Below, in pieces: positions 52,527 to 60,657 of a stretch of 64,000 nt of DNA (positions are counted from its first letter, which is position 1; each line of letters starts with the position of its first letter). Source of the DNA: Bacillus sp. AFS029637 (lineage in GTDB: Bacteria; Bacillota; Bacilli; Bacillales; Bacillaceae_G); assembly GCF_002584985.1 (NCBI RefSeq), contig NZ_NUPZ01000014.1, positions 1-64,000 of the forward strand, in the 5' to 3' direction. Both the position numbers and the translations under genes were made by a program. The notes beneath the pieces were generated by a model, which was not told the DNA's origin, searched no databases, and saw only the letters and a program-made list of their open reading frames with translations.

Positions 52527-52541
52527 AATTTTCTGAATATT
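52527..52541. promoter_or_regulatory. CodY-like box in the cstA leader
   Basis: AATTTTCTGAATATT agrees with the CodY motif AATTTTCWGAAAATT at 14 of 15 positions. It lies about 43 bp before the cstA start, where binding could repress transcription in rich medium. Confidence 0.6.
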
Positions 52542-52606
52542 TAAATTGAATCCCCCTTATCATGAAGGATTTTTAGTTTATCATGTTAAAATACTCTTAT
52601 TACCTG

Positions 52607-53323
52607 CTATAATTCAATTTTATTTCGAAGGCGTTTTACATAATTACGGCTGACTGGAATCGGTTGCTCATCATATCTATCTAAATACAAATTATATGTG
52701 CCATTATAATAAGGCTTCAATTCTTGTACATATGACATATTAATTAAATAGCTTTTATGCACACGTAAAAAATCATATACATTTAGCTTATTTTCTAATT
52801 CCTGAAGTGTATATGTTGAAATATACTGATTATTTGTTGTATAAATGGAAACTGTTTTATTCTCTTTATTTTTACTTACATATACAATATTTTCCGGGAA
52901 GATATAGCGAATTCCCTCTTGGCCTTCTATCGGTAGCTTTCGTAAACAACTCTTTGCTCTCTCTCCTTGCTCTTTACCCATTCTATATAAAAGAAATTGT
53001 AAATCATCTTCACGAAATGGTCGTAGTAAATAATAAAATGCTTGGAAACGAAAAGCTGTAATGGACTCTTCTATATCTTCACCTACAAAAATAAATTTTG
53101 TATAGCAATTTACTTCCCGTAATAGACCCGCATATTCAAAACCAGTACCATCTAGTAATTTTGAATTTAAAAAAACAAAATCTGGTGTATGTTTTTTCAT
53201 CAAAAATAATGATTCTGTTCCCGTCTTTGCTTCAAAGCATTCTACATTTCGTATATTTTCAGTAAATGTTTCAGCTAAAACTTTTCGTTCTTCTGCATTT
53301 TCCATGATTAGTAAAATTTTCAT
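52607..53323 (-). CDS. LytTR regulator with degenerate receiver domain
   Basis: A 238-residue regulator: a CheY-like domain (about 1-118) and a C-terminal LytTR DNA-binding domain (about 135-238: RYIFPENIVYVSKNKENKTVSIYTT, DFLRVHKSYLINMSYV). The receiver lacks its key residues: the acidic pair is Met7-Glu8 (IMEN in place of VDDE), the phospho-acceptor is Asn53 (VFLNSKLLDG), and the Lys is Arg (LLRPF). It probably works without phosphorylation. No LytS-type kinase is adjacent. LytTR systems often control pyruvate transporters, and cstA lies 122 bp downstream in the same direction. ATG 53323 with AGGTGG upstream. Confidence 0.88.
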   Translation of the reverse strand: MKILLIMENAEERKVLAETFTENIRNVECFEAKTGTESLFLMKKHTPDFVFLNSKLLDGTGFEYAGLLREVNCYTKFIFVGEDIEESITAFRFQAFYYLLRPFREDDLQFLLYRMGKEQGERAKSCLRKLPIEGQEGIRYIFPENIVYVSKNKENKTVSIYTTNNQYISTYTLQELENKLNVYDFLRVHKSYLINMSYVQELKPYYNGTYNLYLDRYDEQPIPVSRNYVKRLRNKIEL

Positions 53324-53463
53324 TTCTTCAACCACCTAATTCTTTTCTCCGTATTTCCTGTTGTATACATTCGCTTTTATAAAAAATAATTCCTTTTTCT
53401 TACTATACCATGATTTATCTAAAAAAACAGAAAAAAGGAAACCATCACGGTTCCCTCTGTTCT

Positions 53464-53536
53464 TTTATTCCGACTGGTGCGGCCAATAATGAAATGAGCG
53501 GGGATAGATCACCCACTCATTAAAGTTTCACTTTAT
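53464..53536 (-). repeat. Structured intergenic repeat, copy D (73 bp)
   Basis: On the minus strand it starts ATAAAGTGAAACTTT and ends GTCGGAATAAA. The central stem is AATGAGTGGG/CCCGCTCATT, with a GCC-GCACC stretch as the tail. It overlaps the last bases of the MFS gene. Confidence 0.72.
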
Positions 53537-54732
53537 ATTAATTCCCGTTGCTTCGTTTCTTGCCCAAGTACTATCACAGCAAAGACGCCAATTAAAATTG
53601 ATCCACAGAAAATCGTAAATATTAATGATAATGAAGCTTGTGAAGCAACTAAATATCCTACTAGTAGCGGCCCAAGAATACCACCAATACGGCCGAATGC
53701 CGCTGCCATACCTGCACCTGTACCACGAATAACTGTTGGATACTGTTCAGGCGTATAAGCGTATAACGCACCCCAAGCACCTAAATTAAAGAAGGATAAT
53801 AACATACCCGCCACGATTAAAACTGTTAATGACTCTGCAATTCCAAACAAGTAAGCACTGCACGCTGTACCGATTAAATACGTAACTAACACAAATTTAC
53901 GACCAATACGTTCAATAAACCAAGCGGCAGTGAAATAACCTGGAAGTTGAGCTAATGTCATAATAAGTACATACTGGAAGCTTTTTATTAAACTAAACCC
54001 TTTTAATACCATTACACTAGGTAACCAAAGGAACATTCCATAATAGGAAAAGACAACACAAAACCATAAAATCCATAGCATAATTGTAGCTTTACGATAT
54101 TCTCCAGACCAAACTGACTTTATATTTTGGGTAACAGATGGTCTTTTTTCAGCCTTTTGGAATCTTGGAGAATCCGGCAAACTCCATCTTAAATATAAAG
54201 CATATATTGCTGGAACCGCACTCAATATCATCGCAACTTCCCAACCATATTTCGGGATAACAAAATACGAGATAAGGGCTGCAATTAGCCAGCCACCTGC
54301 CCAAAAACTTTCTAATAGCACAACAATTTTGCCTCGCTCATGTGCTTCAACACTTTCTGATACTAGTGTAGAGGCAACCGGCAACTCTCCGCCAAGTCCC
54401 ATACCGATTAAAAATCGTAACACGAGGAACATCGCGAGTGTCGTCGTTAAAGCCGTTAAACCACTACCGATAGAAAATAGTAATAATGTAATAATAAAGA
54501 CTGATTTCCGTCCTATTTTATCTGATAGTATTCCAAAAATAAGCGCCCCTACTGCCATACCAATTGAGTTAATGCTACCTATCCAGCCCATTTCCTGACT
54601 CGTTAATCCCCACTCTTTTTGCAATGCTACCATTACAAATGAAAGCATTCCAACATCCATTGCATCAAATAACCATCCAAGCCCCGCTATACCAAGTAGC
54701 TTTCGCTTCGAAATTTCCTTTACCTTGCCCAC
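53533..54732 (-). CDS. MFS transporter, sugar/niacin-like subfamily
   Basis: A 399-residue major facilitator with 12 helices. It has LGWLFDAMDVGMLSFVMVAL (helix 1 Asp, as in the SP/AAHS families), GILSDKIGRKSVFI (motif A) and LIGMGLGGELPVASTLVSES. It resembles the NiaP/YceI and aromatic-acid permease group; the substrate is unknown. GTG start with AAGGAGGAC upstream. It lies alone between glycan genes and the LytTR/cstA cluster. Confidence 0.86.
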   Translation of the reverse strand: MGKVKEISKRKLLGIAGLGWLFDAMDVGMLSFVMVALQKEWGLTSQEMGWIGSINSIGMAVGALIFGILSDKIGRKSVFIITLLLFSIGSGLTALTTTLAMFLVLRFLIGMGLGGELPVASTLVSESVEAHERGKIVVLLESFWAGGWLIAALISYFVIPKYGWEVAMILSAVPAIYALYLRWSLPDSPRFQKAEKRPSVTQNIKSVWSGEYRKATIMLWILWFCVVFSYYGMFLWLPSVMVLKGFSLIKSFQYVLIMTLAQLPGYFTAAWFIERIGRKFVLVTYLIGTACSAYLFGIAESLTVLIVAGMLLSFFNLGAWGALYAYTPEQYPTVIRGTGAGMAAAFGRIGGILGPLLVGYLVASQASLSLIFTIFCGSILIGVFAVIVLGQETKQRELI

Positions 54733-54864
54733 AAGAAGTCCTCCTTACACAGCTGTCTTTACACATCATTTTACATGTGTGAATTGTATAAGTAAAATAC
54801 TTTCGTTTAAAAAAATTCTCCTTCATCATTCCCGAGAAATAAAATATTTATCAAAAATGAACAA

Positions 54865-54896
54865 ATAAAAAAAGTAGCGATATTCCGCTACTTTTT
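54865..54896. terminator. Terminator overlapping the TagA-like gene end
   Basis: AAAAAAAGTAGCG-ATATTC-CGCTACTTTTTT. The stop codon is within the 3' arm. Confidence 0.9.
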
Positions 54897-55628
54897 TGAA
54901 CGCATTACTTCTTTTAAAAATTCCGCTAATACTAACTGACGGCGCCAACGTGTTGGATTACTACATAATCTATAAAACCATTCTAAGTTAATAGCTTGAA
55001 TCCATTTTGGCGCACGTTTTACCTCTCCAGCCCATACATCTAAACTTCCACCTACTCCAACAGCCATTTTCGTTTCTAAACGCTGCTTATTCGTTTGGAT
55101 GAAGTTCTCTTGTCTTGGGAAACCAAGTGCAACAAGCAGTAAGTCTGGTTTTGCCTCTTGAATGCGAGAAACAATATTCTCTTCTTCTTCTTGTTTAAAA
55201 TACCCATCTTGTGTACCTACAATAGATACCGCTGAATATGTCTTCGTTAAATGCTCCGCTGCAGCTTGTACAACATGCGGTTTTGCACCTAGTAAGAAAA
55301 CCGATACTGGTTTATTCTCTTCTGATAACTTCGCAAATAAATTACACATTAAATCAAAACCTGCTACACGTTCTTTTAAAGGTGTACCAAGCATACCACT
55401 TGCTTTTACAACTCCAATACCATCAGGTGTAATTAAATCTGTATTTAATAATGTTTTATGGAACTTTTCATCCTTTTTTGCGCACATAACAATTTCCGGA
55501 TTTGCTGTTACTACCTGAAAAGTATGAGCTCGCTCCAATTCTAATTGTTTCTTTAAATATTGGATCGTTTCATCCATTGTCATTGTGGAGAAAGGGACAC
55601 CTAAAATATCAACCTTTTGTACTTCCAT
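54888..55628 (-). CDS. WecG/TagA/CpsF family glycosyltransferase
   Basis: A 246-residue GT26 enzyme that adds a second sugar, classically N-acetylmannosamine, to an undecaprenyl-PP-GlcNAc acceptor for wall teichoic acid linkage units or similar glycans. Motifs are TANPEIVMCA (catalytic Thr), LITPDGIGVVKAS (Asp base), and ALGFPRQENFI through GVGGSLDVWAGEVKRAPKW. ATG with AGAGGATAG upstream. It lies 15 bp after a GT4 gene in the same direction, so they act in one polymer pathway. No tagB or tagF-type genes are near, so the final polymer is open. Confidence 0.92.
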   Translation of the reverse strand: MEVQKVDILGVPFSTMTMDETIQYLKKQLELERAHTFQVVTANPEIVMCAKKDEKFHKTLLNTDLITPDGIGVVKASGMLGTPLKERVAGFDLMCNLFAKLSEENKPVSVFLLGAKPHVVQAAAEHLTKTYSAVSIVGTQDGYFKQEEEENIVSRIQEAKPDLLLVALGFPRQENFIQTNKQRLETKMAVGVGGSLDVWAGEVKRAPKWIQAINLEWFYRLCSNPTRWRRQLVLAEFLKEVMRSKK

Positions 55629-55643
55629 AATTAACTATCCTCT

Positions 55644-56744
55644 CTATTTCAATAAAAGTTTTTTATATGCATTACGAGTATCTTCATACAAATTCTTTAG
55701 TGAGAAATGAGTAGATGCATGATTATATAAACGATTTCCCATCGCTTCTAATTCATTATTCAACCATTTTTCATACGCATTTTCTAATGCGCTTGCTAAC
55801 GAATCTGCATCACCAATTGGTACAATCCATCCATACGTATCATCAACTATTAACTTGCTCATATCACCTACATTTGTTGCAATAGATGTTAGGCGTTGAT
55901 TCGCCGCTTCTAATAAAACAAGAGGGAAACTTTCACTATAAGAGGTTAACAAATTAATGTGTGCAGATGCATATAATTCTTTTGAATCTGTACGAAAACC
56001 TAGAAAAATCACCTTATCCTCTAAGCCTTTTTGTTTCACCATCTCTTTTAGTTCTGCTTCTATAGGTCCATCACCAAGTAAGAGCACCTTTATATTTGGA
56101 ATTTTAGTTTTTTGTAACGCTTCAAATAAAATGTTATGGCCTTTAACAGGATGAAGACGTGCCACTTGGATGGCCGTAAATACTCCTTCGCCGATGCCAA
56201 ATTCACTCTTATCATAAGGCTTTGCTGGAGTGTTATCATACTCGATTCCGTTATAAACGGTACAAATTTTCTCTTCTGGTACACCAAGTTTCATTATATT
56301 TTCTTTGAAATTTTCCGTAATTGCAAAGAACAAATCTACCTTCCTGAAAGAACGTAAATTTAACTTCGTAAATACCCATCCCTTTAATCCTCTCTTCATA
56401 AAATCCAAAGTTGGATCACTGTGGACAGTCATTATCCATTTCGCTTTTATACCTTTTTTCAAGAGGGAGAGATAGAAATTTGCTCGTGCGCCATGTGTAT
56501 GCACAATGTCAAATTGGTTTTCATTAATAAATGCCTTTATTTTTGAAAGAATTGATAGGTCGTACCGAGATGATTGAGTAAAAACATGTACTTGAATACC
56601 GAGGTCCCTCGCCTCTCTAGCGATCGCACCTTCTTCAAATACCATTAATTCCACTTCTTCCTTTGAAAATTGAGATAAAAGTGAAATAATATGTGTTTTT
56701 CCCCCACCTTCTTCTGCACCAGCATTCATATGCAACACTTTCAT
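55644..56744 (-). CDS. GT4 family glycosyltransferase
   Basis: A 366-residue GT-B fold enzyme. N-terminal domain: AGAEEGGGKTHIISLLSQFS; HTHGARANFYLSLL. C-terminal domain: VARLHPVKGHNILFEALQ, LLGDGPIEAELKEMVKQKGL, and SYSESFPLVLLEAANQRL (the EX7E motif here begins S-E-S-F-P). Donor and acceptor sugars are unknown. ATG with GGGGGATG upstream. First of two genes with the TagA-like enzyme; a terminator separates it from the ligase-like gene upstream. Confidence 0.92.
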   Translation of the reverse strand: MKVLHMNAGAEEGGGKTHIISLLSQFSKEEVELMVFEEGAIAREARDLGIQVHVFTQSSRYDLSILSKIKAFINENQFDIVHTHGARANFYLSLLKKGIKAKWIMTVHSDPTLDFMKRGLKGWVFTKLNLRSFRKVDLFFAITENFKENIMKLGVPEEKICTVYNGIEYDNTPAKPYDKSEFGIGEGVFTAIQVARLHPVKGHNILFEALQKTKIPNIKVLLLGDGPIEAELKEMVKQKGLEDKVIFLGFRTDSKELYASAHINLLTSYSESFPLVLLEAANQRLTSIATNVGDMSKLIVDDTYGWIVPIGDADSLASALENAYEKWLNNELEAMGNRLYNHASTHFSLKNLYEDTRNAYKKLLLK

Positions 56745-56783
56745 TTCTTACATCCCCCATTTTTCTTTTTATTTACTCTAACA

Positions 56784-56817
56784 AAATAAAAGCTAACATA
56801 TGCTAGCTTTTATTTTT
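56784..56817 (-). terminator. Terminator between the ligase-like and GT4 genes
   Basis: AAAATAAAAGCTA-ACATA-TGCTAGCTTTTATTTTT, a good stem with a T-run in both directions. Confidence 0.8.
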
Positions 56818-56820
56818 CTA

Positions 56821-58227
56821 TCATTCAATTTCCAAGTCAACTATTAAATATGCCATGATTAATACTAAATAGAAACTTACTCCCGGTGACATTAAAATAT
56901 GACCAGCTATAAATGAAATACCTAATCCGAGAAGTATCGATGCAATCACCATTGCATATTTCACTGTGAATACTTGTCTAAATTTAGTAAATACACATAC
57001 GATAAATTTAATACCAAAGTATAAGAATGGAATTACAAGTAAAATGAACCCTATGATTCCAAAAGAATAGAACCAATCGTGGAAGTCACGTTCAATTAAT
57101 TTCGGCTCTGCTTTATAGTTACCAGCATAACCCATACCTAATAATTTTTGAGACGTTGGGGCTTCTTTATAGAAGTCTTTATACATTTGCTCAAATAATT
57201 GACGCCCACTAAAAATAATAGCTTGTGTTTCTTCTTTTTTCTCTGCAACTTTCTCTTTTTCTTTTTCTTTCTCTTTTTCTTTCTCTGTAACAGGAGGTTT
57301 ATGCTCTTTGCCTGCTCCCGGCTCTTTTTTCTTCTCTTCCTTTTTCGCAGTCTGTTGGTCTTCAATTAATTGAACGTGAATACCCATATTTTTCAAGAAT
57401 GGTGAAAAAGGTGTATACGCCATAATTCCTACAAAAACGGTCATTGCAATAAAACCGTTTAATAAATATATATTTTTCTTTCCTTTTTTACCTTGTGTAA
57501 AGGCTTGAATAAAGCACATAACAACTGCAATAGCCATTGTTGCATAAATTGCGCCTACGCCAACCTTCGTACCAACTGCAAATAATGAAAAAACAACTAA
57601 AATGGAAGGAATCCAGTAGTATATTTTTCCCATACTTTTTGTTTTTTCAATTGAATATAAAACAACAATCGGACACATGATCGCTAAAATAGATCCTAAC
57701 TCATTGCCTGCATAAAACCAGCCACGTGATCCTAACTTTAACCACTCATAATTATTGTAATCTGTTCCTGTTGCAATCGAAACTACCATTACTACTCCAA
57801 TAATTAATGATGCATACGTAACATAGTCACGCATTTTCGAATGGCCTTTTTCCTTTAACGATTTAAAAACAAATACATAGCAAGTAAGCATAACAAATGG
57901 ATATAATGCTTTTGCTATAAACTTGATTTCTTCTGTAAGTACCATAGGATCCTTTGTAAATTTATTATTTACCAATCCAATGGTGAAAACTATTCCAACT
58001 AGAATTATATACGCTATATATTTTATATTTCCCTTTTTCTTCGTTTGAATTAAAATATATATTCCACCTAAAAACATAACGAATAAGCGTGTAATAACCC
58101 CAATAGTCGTATCAATTTTTAGAACCATTATACAGAATGCCGTAAGCAAATCTAAAATTGGTTGCAACAAAATAAAGATTAGTAGAAAATTTTCAAATTT
58201 ATTACTCTTACCATTTTCGCTTAACAT
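56821..58227 (-). CDS. O-antigen ligase/polymerase-like membrane protein
   Basis: A 468-residue protein with about 11 to 12 membrane helices of the Wzy/WaaL/TuaE type. A large extracytoplasmic loop (about 285-345) is highly charged, with KKEEKKKEPGAGKEHKPP and a run of EK repeats coded by a simple DNA repeat. Such loops hold the active site of ligases, but this one is low-complexity and unusual. FHDWFYSFGIIGFILLVIPF after the loop is typical. It may polymerise or attach a surface glycan made by the neighbours. ATG with ATGGAGGTT upstream. Confidence 0.82.
   Translation of the reverse strand: MLSENGKSNKFENFLLIFILLQPILDLLTAFCIMVLKIDTTIGVITRLFVMFLGGIYILIQTKKKGNIKYIAYIILVGIVFTIGLVNNKFTKDPMVLTEEIKFIAKALYPFVMLTCYVFVFKSLKEKGHSKMRDYVTYASLIIGVVMVVSIATGTDYNNYEWLKLGSRGWFYAGNELGSILAIMCPIVVLYSIEKTKSMGKIYYWIPSILVVFSLFAVGTKVGVGAIYATMAIAVVMCFIQAFTQGKKGKKNIYLLNGFIAMTVFVGIMAYTPFSPFLKNMGIHVQLIEDQQTAKKEEKKKEPGAGKEHKPPVTEKEKEKEKEKEKVAEKKEETQAIIFSGRQLFEQMYKDFYKEAPTSQKLLGMGYAGNYKAEPKLIERDFHDWFYSFGIIGFILLVIPFLYFGIKFIVCVFTKFRQVFTVKYAMVIASILLGLGISFIAGHILMSPGVSFYLVLIMAYLIVDLEIE
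57240..57293. repeat. Imperfect GAAAAA(GAG) simple repeat in coding sequence
   Basis: Tandem GAAAAAGA-type units on the minus strand encode the EKEKEKEKEK run of the ligase-like protein. Slippage here in multiples of six would change loop length without a frameshift; other slips would shut the gene off. Confidence 0.65.
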
Positions 58228-58499
58228 TTAGAACCTCCATAACTATTACCTAATTTCAATCTATACAGTTTATACTTTTTTATTGTCTCAAATATTTATT
58301 ATAACATATATTTTTCAATTAAACGTCTCACATTTCTCCCTCAATTTACCTTATAGAAAAAAAGCAAATTTGTATTTCCAAGCGCTTTCTTTTCTCATTT
58401 TTTCTTTTTTTCTGCATGTAACGAAAATGCATTGTTATTTACATAACTTTAGTGTATATTTTTTCTCTGGAACATCTTTAGGAGGAAGGGATTACAGCC

Positions 58500-59132
58500 A
58501 TGTTATTAATCGACATATTTACGTTTCTTGGCATTATCGCCGCTGCTATTTCCGGTACATTAGTTGGTTTAAAAAAAGATTTAGATTTATTCGGTGTCCT
58601 TTGTTTAGCCGTAGCTACTGCGCTCGGCGGCGGTATTATTCGTGATATTATGATCGGTAACCTGCCTCCTGTCGCATTTGTAAAACCCATTTACTTTTTC
58701 GTAAGCGTATTATCGGCATTATTTACTTGTATGTTTTTTGAACGTATTAATAAGCTTCAAGTCGTTATTATGCTTTCTGATGCTGTTGGCTTAGGTGTTT
58801 TTACAGCTATTGGTGCAAATGCGGCAATGTCACATCACGTTGACGCCTCGTTTTTAGTCGTTTCAATGGGAGTCATTACAGGTATTGGAGGCGGTATTTT
58901 GCGTGACATTTGCGCTCAAGATATCCCTTATGTATTCCGAAAAGAGATTTACGCAATCGCTTCTATCTTGGGAGCAATTAGCTTCCTAATCACACATGCA
59001 ATGGGCGCACACGTGTTAGCTTTCTATGTTTGTTTATTAGTAACATTCGTTATTCGTGTCGTCACTGTAATATATAATGTGCATTTCCCAGTTTTCTTTA
59101 AAACACATGCTAAAATTAATAAAAGCCATTAA
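58500..59132 (+). CDS. TRIC family cation channel (UPF0126)
   Basis: A 210-residue membrane protein with six to seven helices in two similar halves: AAAISGTLVGLKKDLDLFGVL ... ALGGGIIRDIMIGNLPPVAF, and again ADAVGLGVFTAIGANA ... GIGGGILRDICAQDIPYVF. The duplicated GGGxxRD motifs are the mark of the TRIC/UPF0126 (YvgT, YadS) family, homologues of trimeric intracellular cation channels. The physiological ion is unknown, and some members have been linked to glycine transport. ATG with TTAGGAGGAAG upstream. A short terminator follows. Confidence 0.92.
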   Translation: MLLIDIFTFLGIIAAAISGTLVGLKKDLDLFGVLCLAVATALGGGIIRDIMIGNLPPVAFVKPIYFFVSVLSALFTCMFFERINKLQVVIMLSDAVGLGVFTAIGANAAMSHHVDASFLVVSMGVITGIGGGILRDICAQDIPYVFRKEIYAIASILGAISFLITHAMGAHVLAFYVCLLVTFVIRVVTVIYNVHFPVFFKTHAKINKSH

Positions 59133-59161
59133 GAGAATTCTGCATAGAATTCTCTTAATTT
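59133..59161 (+). terminator. Terminator of the TRIC gene
   Basis: AAGAGAATTCT-GCAT-AGAATTCTCTT then AATTTATA. The T-run is weak. Confidence 0.65.
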
Positions 59162-59260
59162 ATATACTATTCTATACATCAATGTAGAATAATTATATAT
59201 AAGGATATATAATTATATAAGACAAAAAATGAAAACGCTTTACAAACAGGAGGCAGAACA

Positions 59261-60562
59261 ATGCTTGGGGTTTTTAAAAAACATACTACTAAAACAAGCG
59301 ATAGTATAATTGAATTAAGTAAGGATAAACAAATAATATTTAACATTCCTGCTAATTCTGAACTAAAAATCCAAATGGATATGCTACATATTTCAAAAGA
59401 AGATTTACAAATTGTTAAAGTACTACAACCCTTTATCTATGAGGAGATAGATTGGATTACGGAAAAGTTCTATACCAATATTACAAAACAACCTAATTTA
59501 ATCGATGTTATTGAACGTTACAGCTCTATTCCAAAACTAAAACAAACTTTAAAAACACATATAAAAGAATTATTCAGCGGAAATATGCACGAAGATTTTA
59601 TTGAACAACGTGTTAGAATTGCCAAAAGGCATGTGCAAATTGGTTTACATAGAAAGTGGTATACTGCTGCTTATCAAGAATTATTCCGCTCTATCATGAA
59701 GATTTTACAAACAAAAATTACAACAATCGAGGATTTTTCTCATTCTATAAATGTAATAAATAAATTATTCACTCTTGAACAAGAACTTGTTCTTGCTGCT
59801 TATGAAGCGGAGTATGAAAGAATACAAAAAGAACACGAAAAAGAAAAAGAAATAACAGCTATGACAATTACACATATCGCAACAGAACTAGCATCTGTAT
59901 CTGAAAAAACGAACTCTTCTATTCAAAAATTAACCGCTAAATCGGAAACGATTGTAGAAATCGCTAAAACAGGTACATCATTAGCTACAACATCGGAAGA
60001 AAAAGCGAATAAGGGTAAAGAACAATTAAATCAGCAAAACAAACGAATGGAATCCATTCAAACGAATATGGAAACCATTATTACAGATACTCATGAACTT
60101 CTCGATATTTCTAACAAAATTAACGAAATTATAGATATCGTAAAATCAATTGCAGAGCAAACAAATTTACTAGCACTAAATGCTGCTATTGAATCTGCAC
60201 GTGCTGGAGAATTTGGTAAAGGCTTTTCTGTTGTAGCCGGAGAAATTCGCAAGTTATCTGAGCAAACGAAAGAATCTATATTTAACGTTACAAAACTCGT
60301 TGAAAAAACAAATGAACAGATTACTCGTGTCTCTTCTTCCGTAAAGCAAATTAGCTCTCTCGTTTCTGAAGGAACAGATAGTATGTATGCAACAGATCAA
60401 TACTTCCAAGAAATCGTAAACGACATGTCTAACTCAAAAGAACAGAATAAAAAAATTGAAAATGAGTTGGAAACTATTTCACAAGTAATGAAGAGTATTC
60501 AAGACGATTCTTCAAAAATGGCCCTAACAGCTGATAGTTTACAGCTAGAATTAAACCGATAA
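59261..60562 (+). CDS. hemAT: Haem-based aerotaxis transducer HemAT
   Basis: A 433-residue soluble globin-coupled chemoreceptor that senses oxygen for aerotaxis. The sensor globin is about 30-190: distal Tyr71 in KFYTNITKQ and proximal His124 in [26 protein letters not shown], matching Tyr70 and His123 of B. subtilis HemAT. A linker coiled coil and the MCP signalling domain (about 215-430) follow; the hairpin tip is [36 protein letters not shown]. No membrane segments. ATG with AGGAGGCAG upstream. Monocistronic. Confidence 0.95.
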   Translation: MLGVFKKHTTKTSDSIIELSKDKQIIFNIPANSELKIQMDMLHISKEDLQIVKVLQPFIYEEIDWITEKFYTNITKQPNLIDVIERYSSIPKLKQTLKTHIKELFSGNMHEDFIEQRVRIAKRHVQIGLHRKWYTAAYQELFRSIMKILQTKITTIEDFSHSINVINKLFTLEQELVLAAYEAEYERIQKEHEKEKEITAMTITHIATELASVSEKTNSSIQKLTAKSETIVEIAKTGTSLATTSEEKANKGKEQLNQQNKRMESIQTNMETIITDTHELLDISNKINEIIDIVKSIAEQTNLLALNAAIESARAGEFGKGFSVVAGEIRKLSEQTKESIFNVTKLVEKTNEQITRVSSSVKQISSLVSEGTDSMYATDQYFQEIVNDMSNSKEQNKKIENELETISQVMKSIQDDSSKMALTADSLQLELNR

Positions 60563-60572
60563 GGTAAAACGT

Positions 60573-60625
60573 AGGTCAGTGGCGATCATTCATCCCACTG
60601 ACAACTAGCCCTCTCCTTCCATCAA
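60573..60625 (+). repeat. Possible degenerate copy E of the intergenic repeat
   Basis: GTCAGTGG and CCACTGAC form the central stem, with ATCATTCATC in the loop and ACTAGCCCTC after it. The typical ATAAAGTGAAAC start and GCGGGATAAA end are missing, so membership is tentative. Confidence 0.45.
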
Positions 60626-60627
60626 CA

Positions 60628-60657
60628 AAAAAAGAATCCGAAATGGATTCTTTTTAT
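60628..60657. terminator. Terminator, hemAT / GT39-like gene
   Basis: AAAAAAAGAATCC-GAAA-TGGATTCTTTTT stem. Confidence 0.88.

Noticed and set aside
58379-58392. cre-like sequence TCCAAGCGCTTTCT before the TRIC gene
   Set aside because: Two mismatches at conserved positions of the CcpA motif (TG start and CA end), so too weak to call.
59230-59244. cre-like TGAAAACGCTTTACA before hemAT
   Set aside because: One extra base breaks the spacing of the right half; not a proper cre site.
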